64,000 nucleotides of DNA, from the NCBI RefSeq assembly GCF_002920895.1, contig NZ_PQVG01000005.1, forward strand, positions 186,001 to 250,000. Direction: 5' to 3'. This document shows, in pieces, positions 34,218 to 43,948 of the stretch (positions are counted from its first letter, which is position 1; each line of letters starts with the position of its first letter). The translations under genes and the position numbers were made by a program. Source of the DNA: Flavobacterium alvei (GTDB lineage Bacteria; Bacteroidota; Bacteroidia; Flavobacteriales; Flavobacteriaceae). The notes under the pieces were generated by a model that did not search any database, was not told the origin of the DNA, and worked only from the letters and a program-made list of their open reading frames with translations.

Positions 34218-35276
34218 ATGATAAATTTATTCAACACTCACATCGAAACACTTTCCATTCACCGAGTGGGAAATAAAAGCCGCAACGAAGCCATTTTCTT
34301 ATCTGAGCAACCTTTTAATTTAAACGATGAAATTGTTCCTTTAATCAAAGAATATTTCTTTAAACCTTTTCGGGAAAAAGAGGAAAACTACTTTCAGTTT
34401 GCACACGAAGTCGATTTGGAATACAATGATATGTTTAAATATGCTACTCAAATTTTTGAAAATCCGAGTTCAATTCACGAAGTATCCAAGCAAATAACCA
34501 CTCATTTATTTGAACAATCGAATCATCCACACATTAAAAATGGGGAAGTTTATGTAACCCATTTGACGAATCTAAACATCGACAATAATGTGGTTGATGC
34601 TATTGGAATTTTCAAAAGCGAATTACAATCTGATTTTTTGCAGTTTGAAGAAAAAGAATCCAATTTGGAAATGGTTTTGCAACACGGTATTAACCTGAGC
34701 AAACTGGACAAAGGCTGTATCATTTTCAATTATAAAAAAGAAGAAGGATATAAAATCCTAACTGTTGACAGCAATCGTTATGATGCCCGTTATTGGTTGG
34801 AACATTTCCTTTCGGTTGATGCTTTTGAAGACGAAAATTTCATCACCAAAAAATACTTGAAATTCTGTCAAGGTTTTGCCAAAGACGTAGTTTTTCCTGC
34901 CGAAGACAAAAAAGAAGAAGTGATGTTTATGAATCGTTCGGTAAATTATTTTGCCAAAAACGACCAATTCGAAGAAAGCAATTTCTTAAATGAAGTTTTG
35001 GACAATCCGGATTTGATTCCAGAATTCAAAAACTACAAAGTAGATAAAGGCGAAAAATACAGTATTGAAGACGTGACTACTTTTCCTATTGCCAATGCAG
35101 CCGTTTCAGATGCTAGAAAATCAATTAAAAACGTAATCAACTTGGATACTCAAATCCAAATCAAAATGGATTTCATAAATCCAGAAAGTGCTGAAAAATT
35201 TGTCGAAAAAGGTTGGGACGAAGAAAAACAAATGTATTACTACTTGGTTTATTTCAATAAAGAAGTAAAAAGCTAG
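34218..35276 (+). CDS. nucleoid-associated protein (NdpA/YejK family)
   Basis: 352 aa of the 37-kDa nucleoid-associated protein family. Characteristic stretches: the N-terminal LSIHRVGNKSRNEAIFLSEQPFNL, a central HLTNLNIDNNVVDAIGIFKSE with the conserved K, and C-terminal MDFINPESAEKFVEKGWDEEKQMYYYLVYFN. In E. coli YejK binds DNA and the topoisomerase IV subunit ParE/ParC; the role in flavobacteria is not known. Monocistronic, with a terminator after it. Confidence 0.88.
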   Translation: MINLFNTHIETLSIHRVGNKSRNEAIFLSEQPFNLNDEIVPLIKEYFFKPFREKEENYFQFAHEVDLEYNDMFKYATQIFENPSSIHEVSKQITTHLFEQSNHPHIKNGEVYVTHLTNLNIDNNVVDAIGIFKSELQSDFLQFEEKESNLEMVLQHGINLSKLDKGCIIFNYKKEEGYKILTVDSNRYDARYWLEHFLSVDAFEDENFITKKYLKFCQGFAKDVVFPAEDKKEEVMFMNRSVNYFAKNDQFEESNFLNEVLDNPDLIPEFKNYKVDKGEKYSIEDVTTFPIANAAVSDARKSIKNVINLDTQIQIKMDFINPESAEKFVEKGWDEEKQMYYYLVYFNKEVKS

Positions 35277-35304
35277 TACTAAATTCTTAAAATAACACCT
35301 GTTT

Positions 35305-35342
35305 AAATCCTCAATTAGTAAAATAATTGAGGATTTTTTTTA
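35305..35342 (+). terminator. intrinsic terminator after the nucleoid-associated gene
   Basis: A 13-bp perfect stem (AAATCCTCAATTA 35305-35317 with 35324-35336), a 6-nt loop and a following T run. Confidence 0.9.
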
Positions 35343-36079
35343 ATATGTTCTGTTCTAGAACAAGTTAAAACAACATCAATATATATTATTTTGTAAGTTT
35401 TAAATTATTTTTTATGTAAAAATATGTAGTTTATCGATTTTATTTTGTTTTTAATCGCTTATACAGTAGCTTTACTGTATTATATTTAAACAAATATTCT
35501 TGTTGTGGTTTAGACCCGACTTCTGATTTAAAAGAAATAAAACTTTTTTTACCACCAGAGTTAAAAGATATAAATTAAATTACATCAAAAAAGACATTTT
35601 TAAACTTATTATTCATTCAAAAATTGCTAAAAATGACACTACTTATCCTCATACTAAAAAGCATAATGTTGTTAATGCCAAAACCTAATAAAAAGTATAA
35701 AGTTCGAGTAGCTGTTATAGACATGAAGAGCTAAAAAATTCATTAATTTATTTTAAATTATTGATTAGCTGATAGTTTACATCATATCTGCAACTTTACA
35801 GATTTGATTCCTTAATCAACCACTACATTGGAAACAAAAGGAAAAAATATACTATTCAAAACTTGGCAAAATAGTAATAGCCGATACTTTGATTTCAAAT
35901 ATTCAAAAATAGATTATTCAATATGATCCCGAATTTTTCGGGATTTTTTTTTGCCTTTTTTCCTAAAAATTACATCAATACAAACTTCTCGTTATTTTCC
36001 AATTTGTAAAAAATTAATTATATATTGTAACCTACAAATAAGACTGATGTGTTAAACATATATACAATTTAGAAAAATC
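35337..36079. other. 743-bp region without an intact gene
   Basis: Very AT-rich. It contains a perfect inverted repeat ATACAGTA-GCTT-TACTGTAT (35461-35480). From about 35502 there is a reading frame ending LKEIKLFLPPELKDIN and a stop at about 35578, and a further open stretch from about 35581. A rho-independent terminator lies at 35926-35952. The pattern (palindrome, broken frames, terminator) suggests a decayed gene or a small non-coding RNA unit. I do not recognise the protein fragments. Confidence 0.4.
35926..35952 (+). terminator. intrinsic terminator in the gene-poor region
   Basis: ATCCCGAA (35926-35933), a 3-nt TTT loop, TTCGGGAT (35937-35944) and a T run to 35952. No intact plus-strand gene precedes it for 650 bp, so it must serve a decayed gene or an unannotated transcript. 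Confidence 0.8.
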
Positions 36080-36772
36080 ATGAAAAAAATAATAGTCTTA
36101 CTTCTAATAGGCAACTTTGGGGTATTGAATGCTCAAAATAGTATAGAAATTCCACCTGGTACAATTCAATTAAATGATAGTTTATTCATTGACGTATCAC
36201 CCGTTACAAACTCGACATTTACAGAATATTTGACTGCAAAAAAAGTTTTGAAAAATAAAGGATACGATTCATTTAGTGAATTTACCAAAGCAACAAATGA
36301 AAAAGGCTTCCCCATTGAAATGAAAGTTATATTCCCTCCCTTATTGATTGACTTTTATTCAAATAACAACTATTTAACAGAATTAGGGTATTGGTCGGGA
36401 TACCAATTCCAATATCATCCAGTATTGAATGTTTCAAAAGAACAAGCCATTAACTTTTGTAAATGGAGAACTGAAATGGTAAGTCATTTATGGAAATACG
36501 ATGAAAAACATGCGTTAAATAAAAATCAATCTGACAAAATTAATTACAGGTTAGCAACTGAAAATGAACTTATTCTTGCAAAAACATTTTTTTCAAATTC
36601 AAATACAATCATTGAATTTAAAGAAAAACTCTTGGACATAAAACTGGAAAAAAATGCCACTCAGTTTACTATTTTCCCTGTAAAGGAGTTGACAACTTCC
36701 GAAAAATTATTCAACTTTAATTCAAATTATGGATTTACTGGATTTAGATGTATTTGCGAAATAGAAAAATAA
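36080..36772 (+). CDS. secreted SUMF1 (formylglycine-generating enzyme)-like protein
   Basis: 230 aa with a signal peptide (about 1-18, ending LNAQ). The fold signature of the FGE-sulfatase family is visible: IPPGTIQLNDSLFIDVSPVTNSTFTEYL at the N-terminus, HPVLNVSKEQAINFCKWRT in the middle, NYRLATENELILA and GFTGFRCICEIE at the end. The family includes the gliding and T9SS proteins GldJ and GldK, but this protein is shorter and not one of them. The catalytic Cys pair of true FGE is not evident, so a non-enzymatic role is likely. Confidence 0.8.
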   Translation: MKKIIVLLLIGNFGVLNAQNSIEIPPGTIQLNDSLFIDVSPVTNSTFTEYLTAKKVLKNKGYDSFSEFTKATNEKGFPIEMKVIFPPLLIDFYSNNNYLTELGYWSGYQFQYHPVLNVSKEQAINFCKWRTEMVSHLWKYDEKHALNKNQSDKINYRLATENELILAKTFFSNSNTIIEFKEKLLDIKLEKNATQFTIFPVKELTTSEKLFNFNSNYGFTGFRCICEIEK

Positions 36773-36815
36773 TACGCCAATATAATTCAGTCCAACATTC
36801 TTCTTTTTTTGTATC

Positions 36816-36851
36816 AAACAAAAAATCCCGATTGCTCGGGATTTTTTGTTT
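36816..36851. terminator. bidirectional intrinsic terminator
   Basis: A 16-bp perfect stem (36816-36831 with 36836-36851), a 4-nt TTGC loop and A/T runs on either side. It is shared by the convergent SUMF1-like and yidC genes; yidC ends at 36854. Confidence 0.92.
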
Positions 36852-36853
36852 GA

Positions 36854-38752
36854 TTATTTCTTAGCTTTCTTAGCCTTTTCAGCTTCGGCTTGTTCCATTA
36901 CTTCTTGCAGTTTTCGTTGGAACTTACTTTGTTTTTTAGGCTCTTTCAATTTGTTTTCTTGAATTTGAGCGTGAATTTTATCACTATCAATAAAATATCT
37001 TTTAATAACAAGCATAATTCCAATAGTAATCAAATTCGAAACAAAGTTATACAAACTCAAACCAGCACCGTAACTATTAAAGAAGAACAACATCATTATT
37101 GGCGAGATGTAAATCATCATTTTCATCATTTTGGCCATATCTGGCATTCCTTCTTGTTGCGGAGCAGCCATTTGCTGATCTCCAGAAGTCATTTTCATAT
37201 AAAAGAAAATCGCAATCGAAGCCAAAACGGGGAACAAACTAATATGATCTCCGTATAACGGAATATGAAACGGAAGTTTAACAACCGCATCAAAAGAAGA
37301 CAAATCGTCTGCCCAAAGAAAGCCTTTTTGTCTCAATTCATAAGCCGATGGAAAAAACTGAAACGAAGCATACATAAAGGGCAACTGTATCAAAGCTGGA
37401 ATACAACCTGCCATTGGGTTTACTCCCGCCTTGTTGTATAACTTCATAGTTTCCTGCTGCTTTTTCATTGGGTCTTTTTTGAATTTTTCTCCCAATTCAG
37501 TGATTTCAGGACGCAATACTTTCATTTTGGCTTGTGACAAGAACGATTTGAAGGTAATTGGCGACATAGCCACCTTGATTAAAATAGTAAAAATAATGAT
37601 GGCAATTCCCAAAGAAAGTCCTAATGTTGAGCTCAAAAATCCAAATAGGGGAATAAAAATAAATTTATTAATCCACCCGAAAATTCCCCAACCCAAAGGA
37701 ATTATTTTCTCTAAATTTTTATCATACTGCTTTAATGTTTTATAATCAGATGGGCCAAAATACCAACTCATTTTATAATCTAGTTCGCCATTGCTGAAAG
37801 CCAAAGGAACATTTGCTTTTAATTGTTTGGTAAAAACAGTATCGATTGTTTCATCATTCACCAATTTAGTTGAATGCAGTTTTGAAGTCTCAAAAGGCTT
37901 ATCTGTCAATAAAATAGTAGAGAAAAAATGCTGTTTGAAAGCGATATAACTCACTTTAATTGGCGTATCCTCAGTATCTTTTCCTAATCCAGTACTATTG
38001 TCTTTTCCATCTTCATATTCATAACGAATGTCAGTATATCGATCTTCATACGAAATACTTTTCTCGTTTCGATAGGTTTTTAAATTCCATTCTAAATCTA
38101 ACGGTTTGCTAGTATTCAAAACTTTATTTAAACCTTGTGAACGCAAATCAAAACCAACCATATAATCGTTTGGTTTCAAAATGTATTTGTATTCTAAAAA
38201 TTCATTGGCACTAGCCTTCAATTTCATTGAAAGGATTTGGTCTGCTCCTACTTTGGAAATTGTAGGTTCAAAATAAAGGTCTTTGGTGTTTAAAGTACGA
38301 TTATCATTGGTTTGCAATTGAATATTCAAATTGGCATTATTGTTTTTAATCAATTCTACCAATTGTCCTGATCCTTTCTTGAATTTCTCCAAATTTTTTA
38401 AAGTCGCTTCAACAATATAACCTCCTTTATTGGCAATTTTCAGAATTACTTTTTCGTTTTCGATAGTGGTAACCTCTTCTTTTGCCGATGGAAGAGTTGC
38501 AGAATAAGCAAAACCGCCTAAAGTTTTTTGTAATTGAACTAATTGAGTTGAATCGCCTGCCACTACTGCTACTGGCGCAACTGCCGCTTGAATTGCCTTT
38601 TTTGCTTTTTGTGTTGCAACAAGTTCTTTTTTAGCTTTTTCGGCTGCTATTTGTGCTTCAGAAGGCTTGTTTTGATACATAATCCAAATCAAGATTCCAA
38701 AAATCAATACGAAACCAATAATCGAATTGAGGTCTAATTTTTTTTCTTCCAT
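36854..38752 (-). CDS. yidC: membrane protein insertase YidC
   Basis: 632-aa insertase that helps membrane proteins enter the lipid bilayer, with or without SecYEG. N-terminal helix (about 9-25), a large periplasmic beta-sandwich domain typical of Gram-negative YidC (about 60-340), then the conserved five-helix core (about 355-590) with PITFKSFLSQAKMKVLRPEI, the NPMAGCIPALIQLPFM segment and a basic C-terminal tail. It is downstream of pyrG on the same strand (118-bp gap with a small repeat). Confidence 0.96.
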   Translation of the reverse strand: MEEKKLDLNSIIGFVLIFGILIWIMYQNKPSEAQIAAEKAKKELVATQKAKKAIQAAVAPVAVVAGDSTQLVQLQKTLGGFAYSATLPSAKEEVTTIENEKVILKIANKGGYIVEATLKNLEKFKKGSGQLVELIKNNNANLNIQLQTNDNRTLNTKDLYFEPTISKVGADQILSMKLKASANEFLEYKYILKPNDYMVGFDLRSQGLNKVLNTSKPLDLEWNLKTYRNEKSISYEDRYTDIRYEYEDGKDNSTGLGKDTEDTPIKVSYIAFKQHFFSTILLTDKPFETSKLHSTKLVNDETIDTVFTKQLKANVPLAFSNGELDYKMSWYFGPSDYKTLKQYDKNLEKIIPLGWGIFGWINKFIFIPLFGFLSSTLGLSLGIAIIIFTILIKVAMSPITFKSFLSQAKMKVLRPEITELGEKFKKDPMKKQQETMKLYNKAGVNPMAGCIPALIQLPFMYASFQFFPSAYELRQKGFLWADDLSSFDAVVKLPFHIPLYGDHISLFPVLASIAIFFYMKMTSGDQQMAAPQQEGMPDMAKMMKMMIYISPIMMLFFFNSYGAGLSLYNFVSNLITIGIMLVIKRYFIDSDKIHAQIQENKLKEPKKQSKFQRKLQEVMEQAEAEKAKKAKK

Positions 38753-38765
38753 TTTTAATTTTTTA

Positions 38766-38798
38766 TCCTCTCCCCAACCCTCTCCAAAGGAGAGGAAG
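38766..38798. repeat. short GA/CT-rich palindromic intergenic repeat
   Basis: The spacer between pyrG and yidC contains CCTCTCC repeated in direct orientation and then inverted (CCTCTCC-AAA-GGAGAGG), forming a GC-rich hairpin unlike the AT-rich surroundings. It resembles the dispersed CT/GA spacer repeats I recall from flavobacterial genomes; copy number was not checked. Confidence 0.4.
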
Positions 38799-38870
38799 CC
38801 GAGTCTTGAATGTGCTTATTATTATTTAATTATCTGTTAGTCCAGTTTTGCTTCAAATTGTTACTGAATA

Positions 38871-40562
<1,692 letters not shown>

Positions 40563-40660
40563 TTATAAATTGAGAAAAAACTAATTTGGAATTGAGATAA
40601 TTTTGATTTTATTGACAAGTATGAATTGGTTATCGTTTTTTAGTTAAAAATCATAAATAA

Positions 40661-40699
40661 AAAAACCTACCCAAGATTTTAAATCCCGAGTAGGTTTTT
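40661..40699 (-). terminator. repeated terminator hairpin, copy 1
   Basis: AAAAACCTAC (40661-40670) pairs with 40690-40699; the interior reads CCAAGATTTTAAATCCCGA. It is downstream of the toxin gene on the minus strand. It is the same hairpin family as those at 41327, 43890 and 46462. Confidence 0.85.
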
Positions 40700-40711
40700 C
40701 GCATTCACTAT

Positions 40712-41023
40712 TTATACTGCTTTTAAAAGCTTTTTTATGATTTCAGGATTTCTTCTATCATCGATAACAAGGTGAACGATTAAAATATTCTCTTGGATCT
40801 CAAAACCTATAAAAATATGGTTGTGAGTAAAATAAAATAATTTTTTATCGGATGTTTTCTGAGGAAGTGTAATAGAAAAATCTAATGTTTGTAGTGTCAA
40901 CTGGATTTCTTTATACAATTTTGAACTATACTTTTTGCTTTTGTTTCTATTGGTATAATACTGCATAATATCTATCATATCCAAAGAAGAATCTGTAGAC
41001 CAAATTACTTTTCGTTTAGCCAT
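40712..41023 (-). CDS. RelE/ParE-family toxin
   Basis: 103-aa protein with the ParE/RelE pattern: KRKVIWSTDSSLDMIDIMQYYTNRN at the N-terminus (strand then helix with W and Y), and IFIGFEIQENILIVHLVIDDRRNPE at the C-terminus. The ATG overlaps the antitoxin end by 19 bp, which couples translation. This second toxin-antitoxin pair in the window is not closely similar in sequence to the first. Confidence 0.85.
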   Translation of the reverse strand: MAKRKVIWSTDSSLDMIDIMQYYTNRNKSKKYSSKLYKEIQLTLQTLDFSITLPQKTSDKKLFYFTHNHIFIGFEIQENILIVHLVIDDRRNPEIIKKLLKAV

Positions 41024-41235
41024 TCTTCCACTTTTTTGTCCATTTCATCTTGGGTCAAAAAATCGCCTTCTTCAATCTGTTGTCTTGATTTGGCTAGTTT
41101 CTCTAAATGATAATTAGAAAGTACATAAACAGTTTCTTTCTTATCAACAATTTCCTTGATTTCATCTAATATGGAATCATCATCAATTAGATTTATTTTT
41201 GAAACCAAATATTTTTTTAATGCAATTGCTTTCAT
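41005..41235 (-). CDS. antitoxin of the second ParE-type pair
   Basis: 76 aa, acidic and helical, with a C-terminal motif DFLTQDEMDKKVEEWLNEK of the kind that wraps the cognate toxin. A -7 element (TAAGTTTG on the minus strand, 41253-41260) lies 18 bp upstream. No clear DNA-binding domain is seen. Confidence 0.75.
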   Translation of the reverse strand: MKAIALKKYLVSKINLIDDDSILDEIKEIVDKKETVYVLSNYHLEKLAKSRQQIEEGDFLTQDEMDKKVEEWLNEK

Positions 41236-41326
41236 AACAGTACAATTTTACACAAACTTACTATTTTATTTGTACTGATTTTATTTTTTGGTAATTTTTT
41301 ACATTAACACGGGATTGTTGTAATAA

Positions 41327-41365
41327 AAAAACCTACCCAAGATTATACATCCCGAGTAGGTTTTT
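41327..41365 (-). terminator. repeated terminator hairpin, copy 2
   Basis: AAAAACCTAC at 41327-41336 pairs with 41356-41365; the interior reads CCAAGATTATACATCCCGA, identical to copy 3 and different from copies 1 and 4. It lies just after the intact T9SS-secreted protein gene. Confidence 0.85.
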
Positions 41366-41385
41366 CTACTAACTAATTCAATTTT

Positions 41386-42960
41386 TTATTCAACTGCTAT
41401 TCGATGGCTTTCTACTTGGTCATTTATGAGAATTTTTAGAACATAAATACCTTTTTTTAATCCTTTTACAGAAAAAGTAGCCTTGTTATCCGAAATTTTA
41501 ATTTTTGATTTTGATTGTCCTAACATATCAAAAAGCTCTCCCGAAATTGTTACGTCTTTTTCGAATTGCTTTTCTGAATCTTTTAATTCGATTGTCACGA
41601 TATCATCTGCTGGATTTGGAAATACTGTAAATTGTTCTGCAGTACTGCTTAATCGAAGACCTAAACCACTGCAATTACTAATTGGTTCTTCTTCAACAAA
41701 AAAGGGAGTTGTACCACAACTATTTGTTGTAGTAACATAAATATCAATTGTTCCCGAATAGGTTTTTGGAAAAACTAAAACATCTTGTATTACACCATTA
41801 TAAGTTTGGCTGGTTTGTGTCACTTTTACCCAAGGAATTGGGGTAACATTGTATGTATAGGTGATTAGAGGGTTTCTGTTTGGAATTTCATAAGGCACAT
41901 AATGATATTTTATATCATCGCAATATTCGTTGCTGGCTCGAACTAAACTAAATGCCTGCGGTAATCCAGCAAATAAAGATAGTGATTTGGTATAATGTTC
42001 TCCACAACTATTAGTTACTGTAGCTATTATATCCGTTGCACCACCAGCTGTTGTTGTAAATGTTGTTGATGTACCGCTTGTTGGACTTAAAGTGCCTGCT
42101 GTTGCATTTGACAAACTCCAATTTACCGATTGATTTGCTAATAATCCAGAAAAGGTATAGGTTCCAGTCGTACATACTGTTGTATTTCCGGATATTGAAC
42201 CACTCGATGCAATTGGCGAACGAGAAACTGCACATGCCATTATGGGGTAGCCTGAATTATCAACATAAGGTTTAACCGAAACAGTTGAAGGTAAAGAAAT
42301 TACAGAATTTGGTGTCAAAGTTACCGAATTCATAGAAGAATTCACTGTACCTGACCAGCTACCACTATAACTCCATTGATAAGTTACAGTTGCACCACTA
42401 GGAATATTAGCTGGTGTAACCGTGAACGTTTGCGAACTCGTGTCTCCACAAGCTAGACCTAAACTTGTTGGGGAGAAAGTAAAACTGGGCACTAATGCCT
42501 TTGTTATTGTGAAAACACACGTTGATGTATATTCGATATTTCCGCTTGACTTAAAAACCACATATAGCGTGCCACCAGAAGCATTAAAGTCAGAGGAATT
42601 TATCGAGAAACTAGCTGATGTTGAACGGGTATTAGGATTAACTTGCGTATTCCAAGATGATTCTAAAATCTGTGACCAACTTCTTTCTATTCTCGAATCT
42701 GACGAAGATTTTTTTGTATAAACACGCAAATCACTTAAACCAACAACTTGACCGTTTGGTTTACTTAAGTTTATTCCTAAATTTATTGATGTAGTGGTAC
42801 TTGATGCCAAATCTATATTTCCGCAATTTGCTAATGTAATAGTAGATTGACCATTATTTGTATATTGCAAATTTGATGCACTTACTGTTACTTGTGCATA
42901 AGAGCCAAAAGAAAAGATTAAAATTGCAACAAATTGTAAAAGCTGTATTTTATTTTTCAT
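41386..42960 (-). CDS. T9SS type A sorting domain-containing surface protein, intact copy
   Basis: 524-aa secreted protein. Signal peptide (about 1-22, ending SYAQ), an N-terminal beta domain, an Ig/PKD-like domain (about 165-250), a second one (about 260-345), a linker, and the C-terminal T9SS type A sorting domain (about 440-524) beginning FTVFPNPADDIVTIEL and ending GIYVLKILINDQVESHRIAVE. It is exported by the Sec and type IX systems and probably surface-attached or released. The ligand is unknown. It is downstream of a small OMP gene and is a tandem paralogue of 43949-45529. Confidence 0.88.
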   Translation of the reverse strand: MKNKIQLLQFVAILIFSFGSYAQVTVSASNLQYTNNGQSTITLANCGNIDLASSTTTSINLGINLSKPNGQVVGLSDLRVYTKKSSSDSRIERSWSQILESSWNTQVNPNTRSTSASFSINSSDFNASGGTLYVVFKSSGNIEYTSTCVFTITKALVPSFTFSPTSLGLACGDTSSQTFTVTPANIPSGATVTYQWSYSGSWSGTVNSSMNSVTLTPNSVISLPSTVSVKPYVDNSGYPIMACAVSRSPIASSGSISGNTTVCTTGTYTFSGLLANQSVNWSLSNATAGTLSPTSGTSTTFTTTAGGATDIIATVTNSCGEHYTKSLSLFAGLPQAFSLVRASNEYCDDIKYHYVPYEIPNRNPLITYTYNVTPIPWVKVTQTSQTYNGVIQDVLVFPKTYSGTIDIYVTTTNSCGTTPFFVEEEPISNCSGLGLRLSSTAEQFTVFPNPADDIVTIELKDSEKQFEKDVTISGELFDMLGQSKSKIKISDNKATFSVKGLKKGIYVLKILINDQVESHRIAVE

Positions 42961-42985
42961 TTTACTTGTTTTTTAAAGATTATTT

Positions 42986-43540
42986 TCATTTTTCTAAATG
43001 TATTTGAAAACCAATTCCAATTGTGAAATCATTATATGTTGTATCAGAATTATATTTGGATGAATTATAATTTAGCGAAAGTTCGAGAGCAACACTACTA
43101 TTGAAAAAAATAGCTGAACCTCCTTTTATAGTATATCCACTGCTTTTATTTGAACCCCCGTCATCACTTTCACCTTTACCATAACCATAACTTGTTTGTA
43201 AAAAAGGGTTAATTATTTTTTCGGATTTTCTAAAATAATATCGTACAAAAGGTGAAATACCATAACTGTGACTATTATTGTTAGCACCCGATGGGTTTGA
43301 GAAACTAAAGCCTACCGCAGTTCCAACTGCAAAATTATCTGCAACAAAATAACCTAAATTTGGTGAAATATTAATACCACTACCAGTTTGAGTAAATTCT
43401 GTATTATTGCTTTTAAATGTACTTTTATAGTTTGTAAAGTTTCCACTACCTCCAACCATCCAATTCCCTTTTGTAATTTGAGAATGGGCCGAAAGAGTAA
43501 ATAAAATTGTTGTAATAAAAAATATTTTAATTGTTTTCAT
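42986..43540 (-). CDS. small outer-membrane beta-barrel protein (copy 1)
   Basis: 184 aa. Signal peptide (about 1-20, ending SAHSQ), then alternating hydrophobic/polar strands with aromatic belts (WMVGGSGNF, SPFVRYYFRKS, FLQTSYGYGKG, GIGFQIHLE), as in porin-like or OmpA/OmpW-like 8-strand barrels. The C-terminal residue pattern fits BAM recognition. It is paired with the T9SS-secreted protein 25 bp downstream. Paralogue at 45551. Confidence 0.82.
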   Translation of the reverse strand: MKTIKIFFITTILFTLSAHSQITKGNWMVGGSGNFTNYKSTFKSNNTEFTQTGSGINISPNLGYFVADNFAVGTAVGFSFSNPSGANNNSHSYGISPFVRYYFRKSEKIINPFLQTSYGYGKGESDDGGSNKSSGYTIKGGSAIFFNSSVALELSLNYNSSKYNSDTTYNDFTIGIGFQIHLEK

Positions 43541-43889
43541 AATTGTATATTAGGTTAAAAATTGTAAAATTATAATTATTCTGTTCTCGTTTTGGCGGGC
43601 TGTGATCTTGCAAGAGCCTCTTTTTTTGTATTTTCATATGACGAACGTTAGTGTTTTTTAGTGTTTTGTTAATTAACTATTTGCAATAATAACACTGAAT
43701 ATTTACTTACAAATTCCTTGCCAAAACATCAGTTTTTTCTTTTTTTTATAGAAATTAAAATATTATATTTTTGTACGTTTTTAATTATAGTTTAAAATTA
43801 CAAAGTCCACAACATTCTATTTTACGGTTTTCCACATTTGGCACAACTTTTTTCATTTTTTTTCATTTTTGCACTCAAAATCCATAAAA
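43541..43889. other. non-coding upstream region, copy 1 of a duplicated ~330-bp leader
   Basis: AT-rich region upstream of the OMP/T9SS pair. From 43597 it is nearly identical to 46170-46461. The part from about 43773 to 43889 appears identical to its counterpart. It holds GTTAATTAAC (palindrome), a tandem AGTGTTTT direct repeat, and on the minus strand a tiny Cys-containing frame (see findings). The TAnnTTTG element expected for a promoter was not found. Confidence 0.6.
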
Positions 43890-43928
43890 AAAAACCTACC
43901 CAAGATTATACATCCCGAGTAGGTTTTT
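43597..43928 (-). repeat. duplicated leader plus terminator, copy 1
   Basis: About 330 bp from GGGCTGTG to the terminator hairpin. It matches 46170-46500 with few differences and includes the hairpin. Confidence 0.85.
43890..43928 (-). terminator. repeated terminator hairpin, copy 3
   Basis: AAAAACCTAC at 43890-43899 pairs with 43919-43928; the interior is CCAAGATTATACATCCCGA, as in copy 2. It follows the T9SS pseudogene. Confidence 0.85.
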
Positions 43929-43948
43929 CAACTAACTAATTCAATTTT

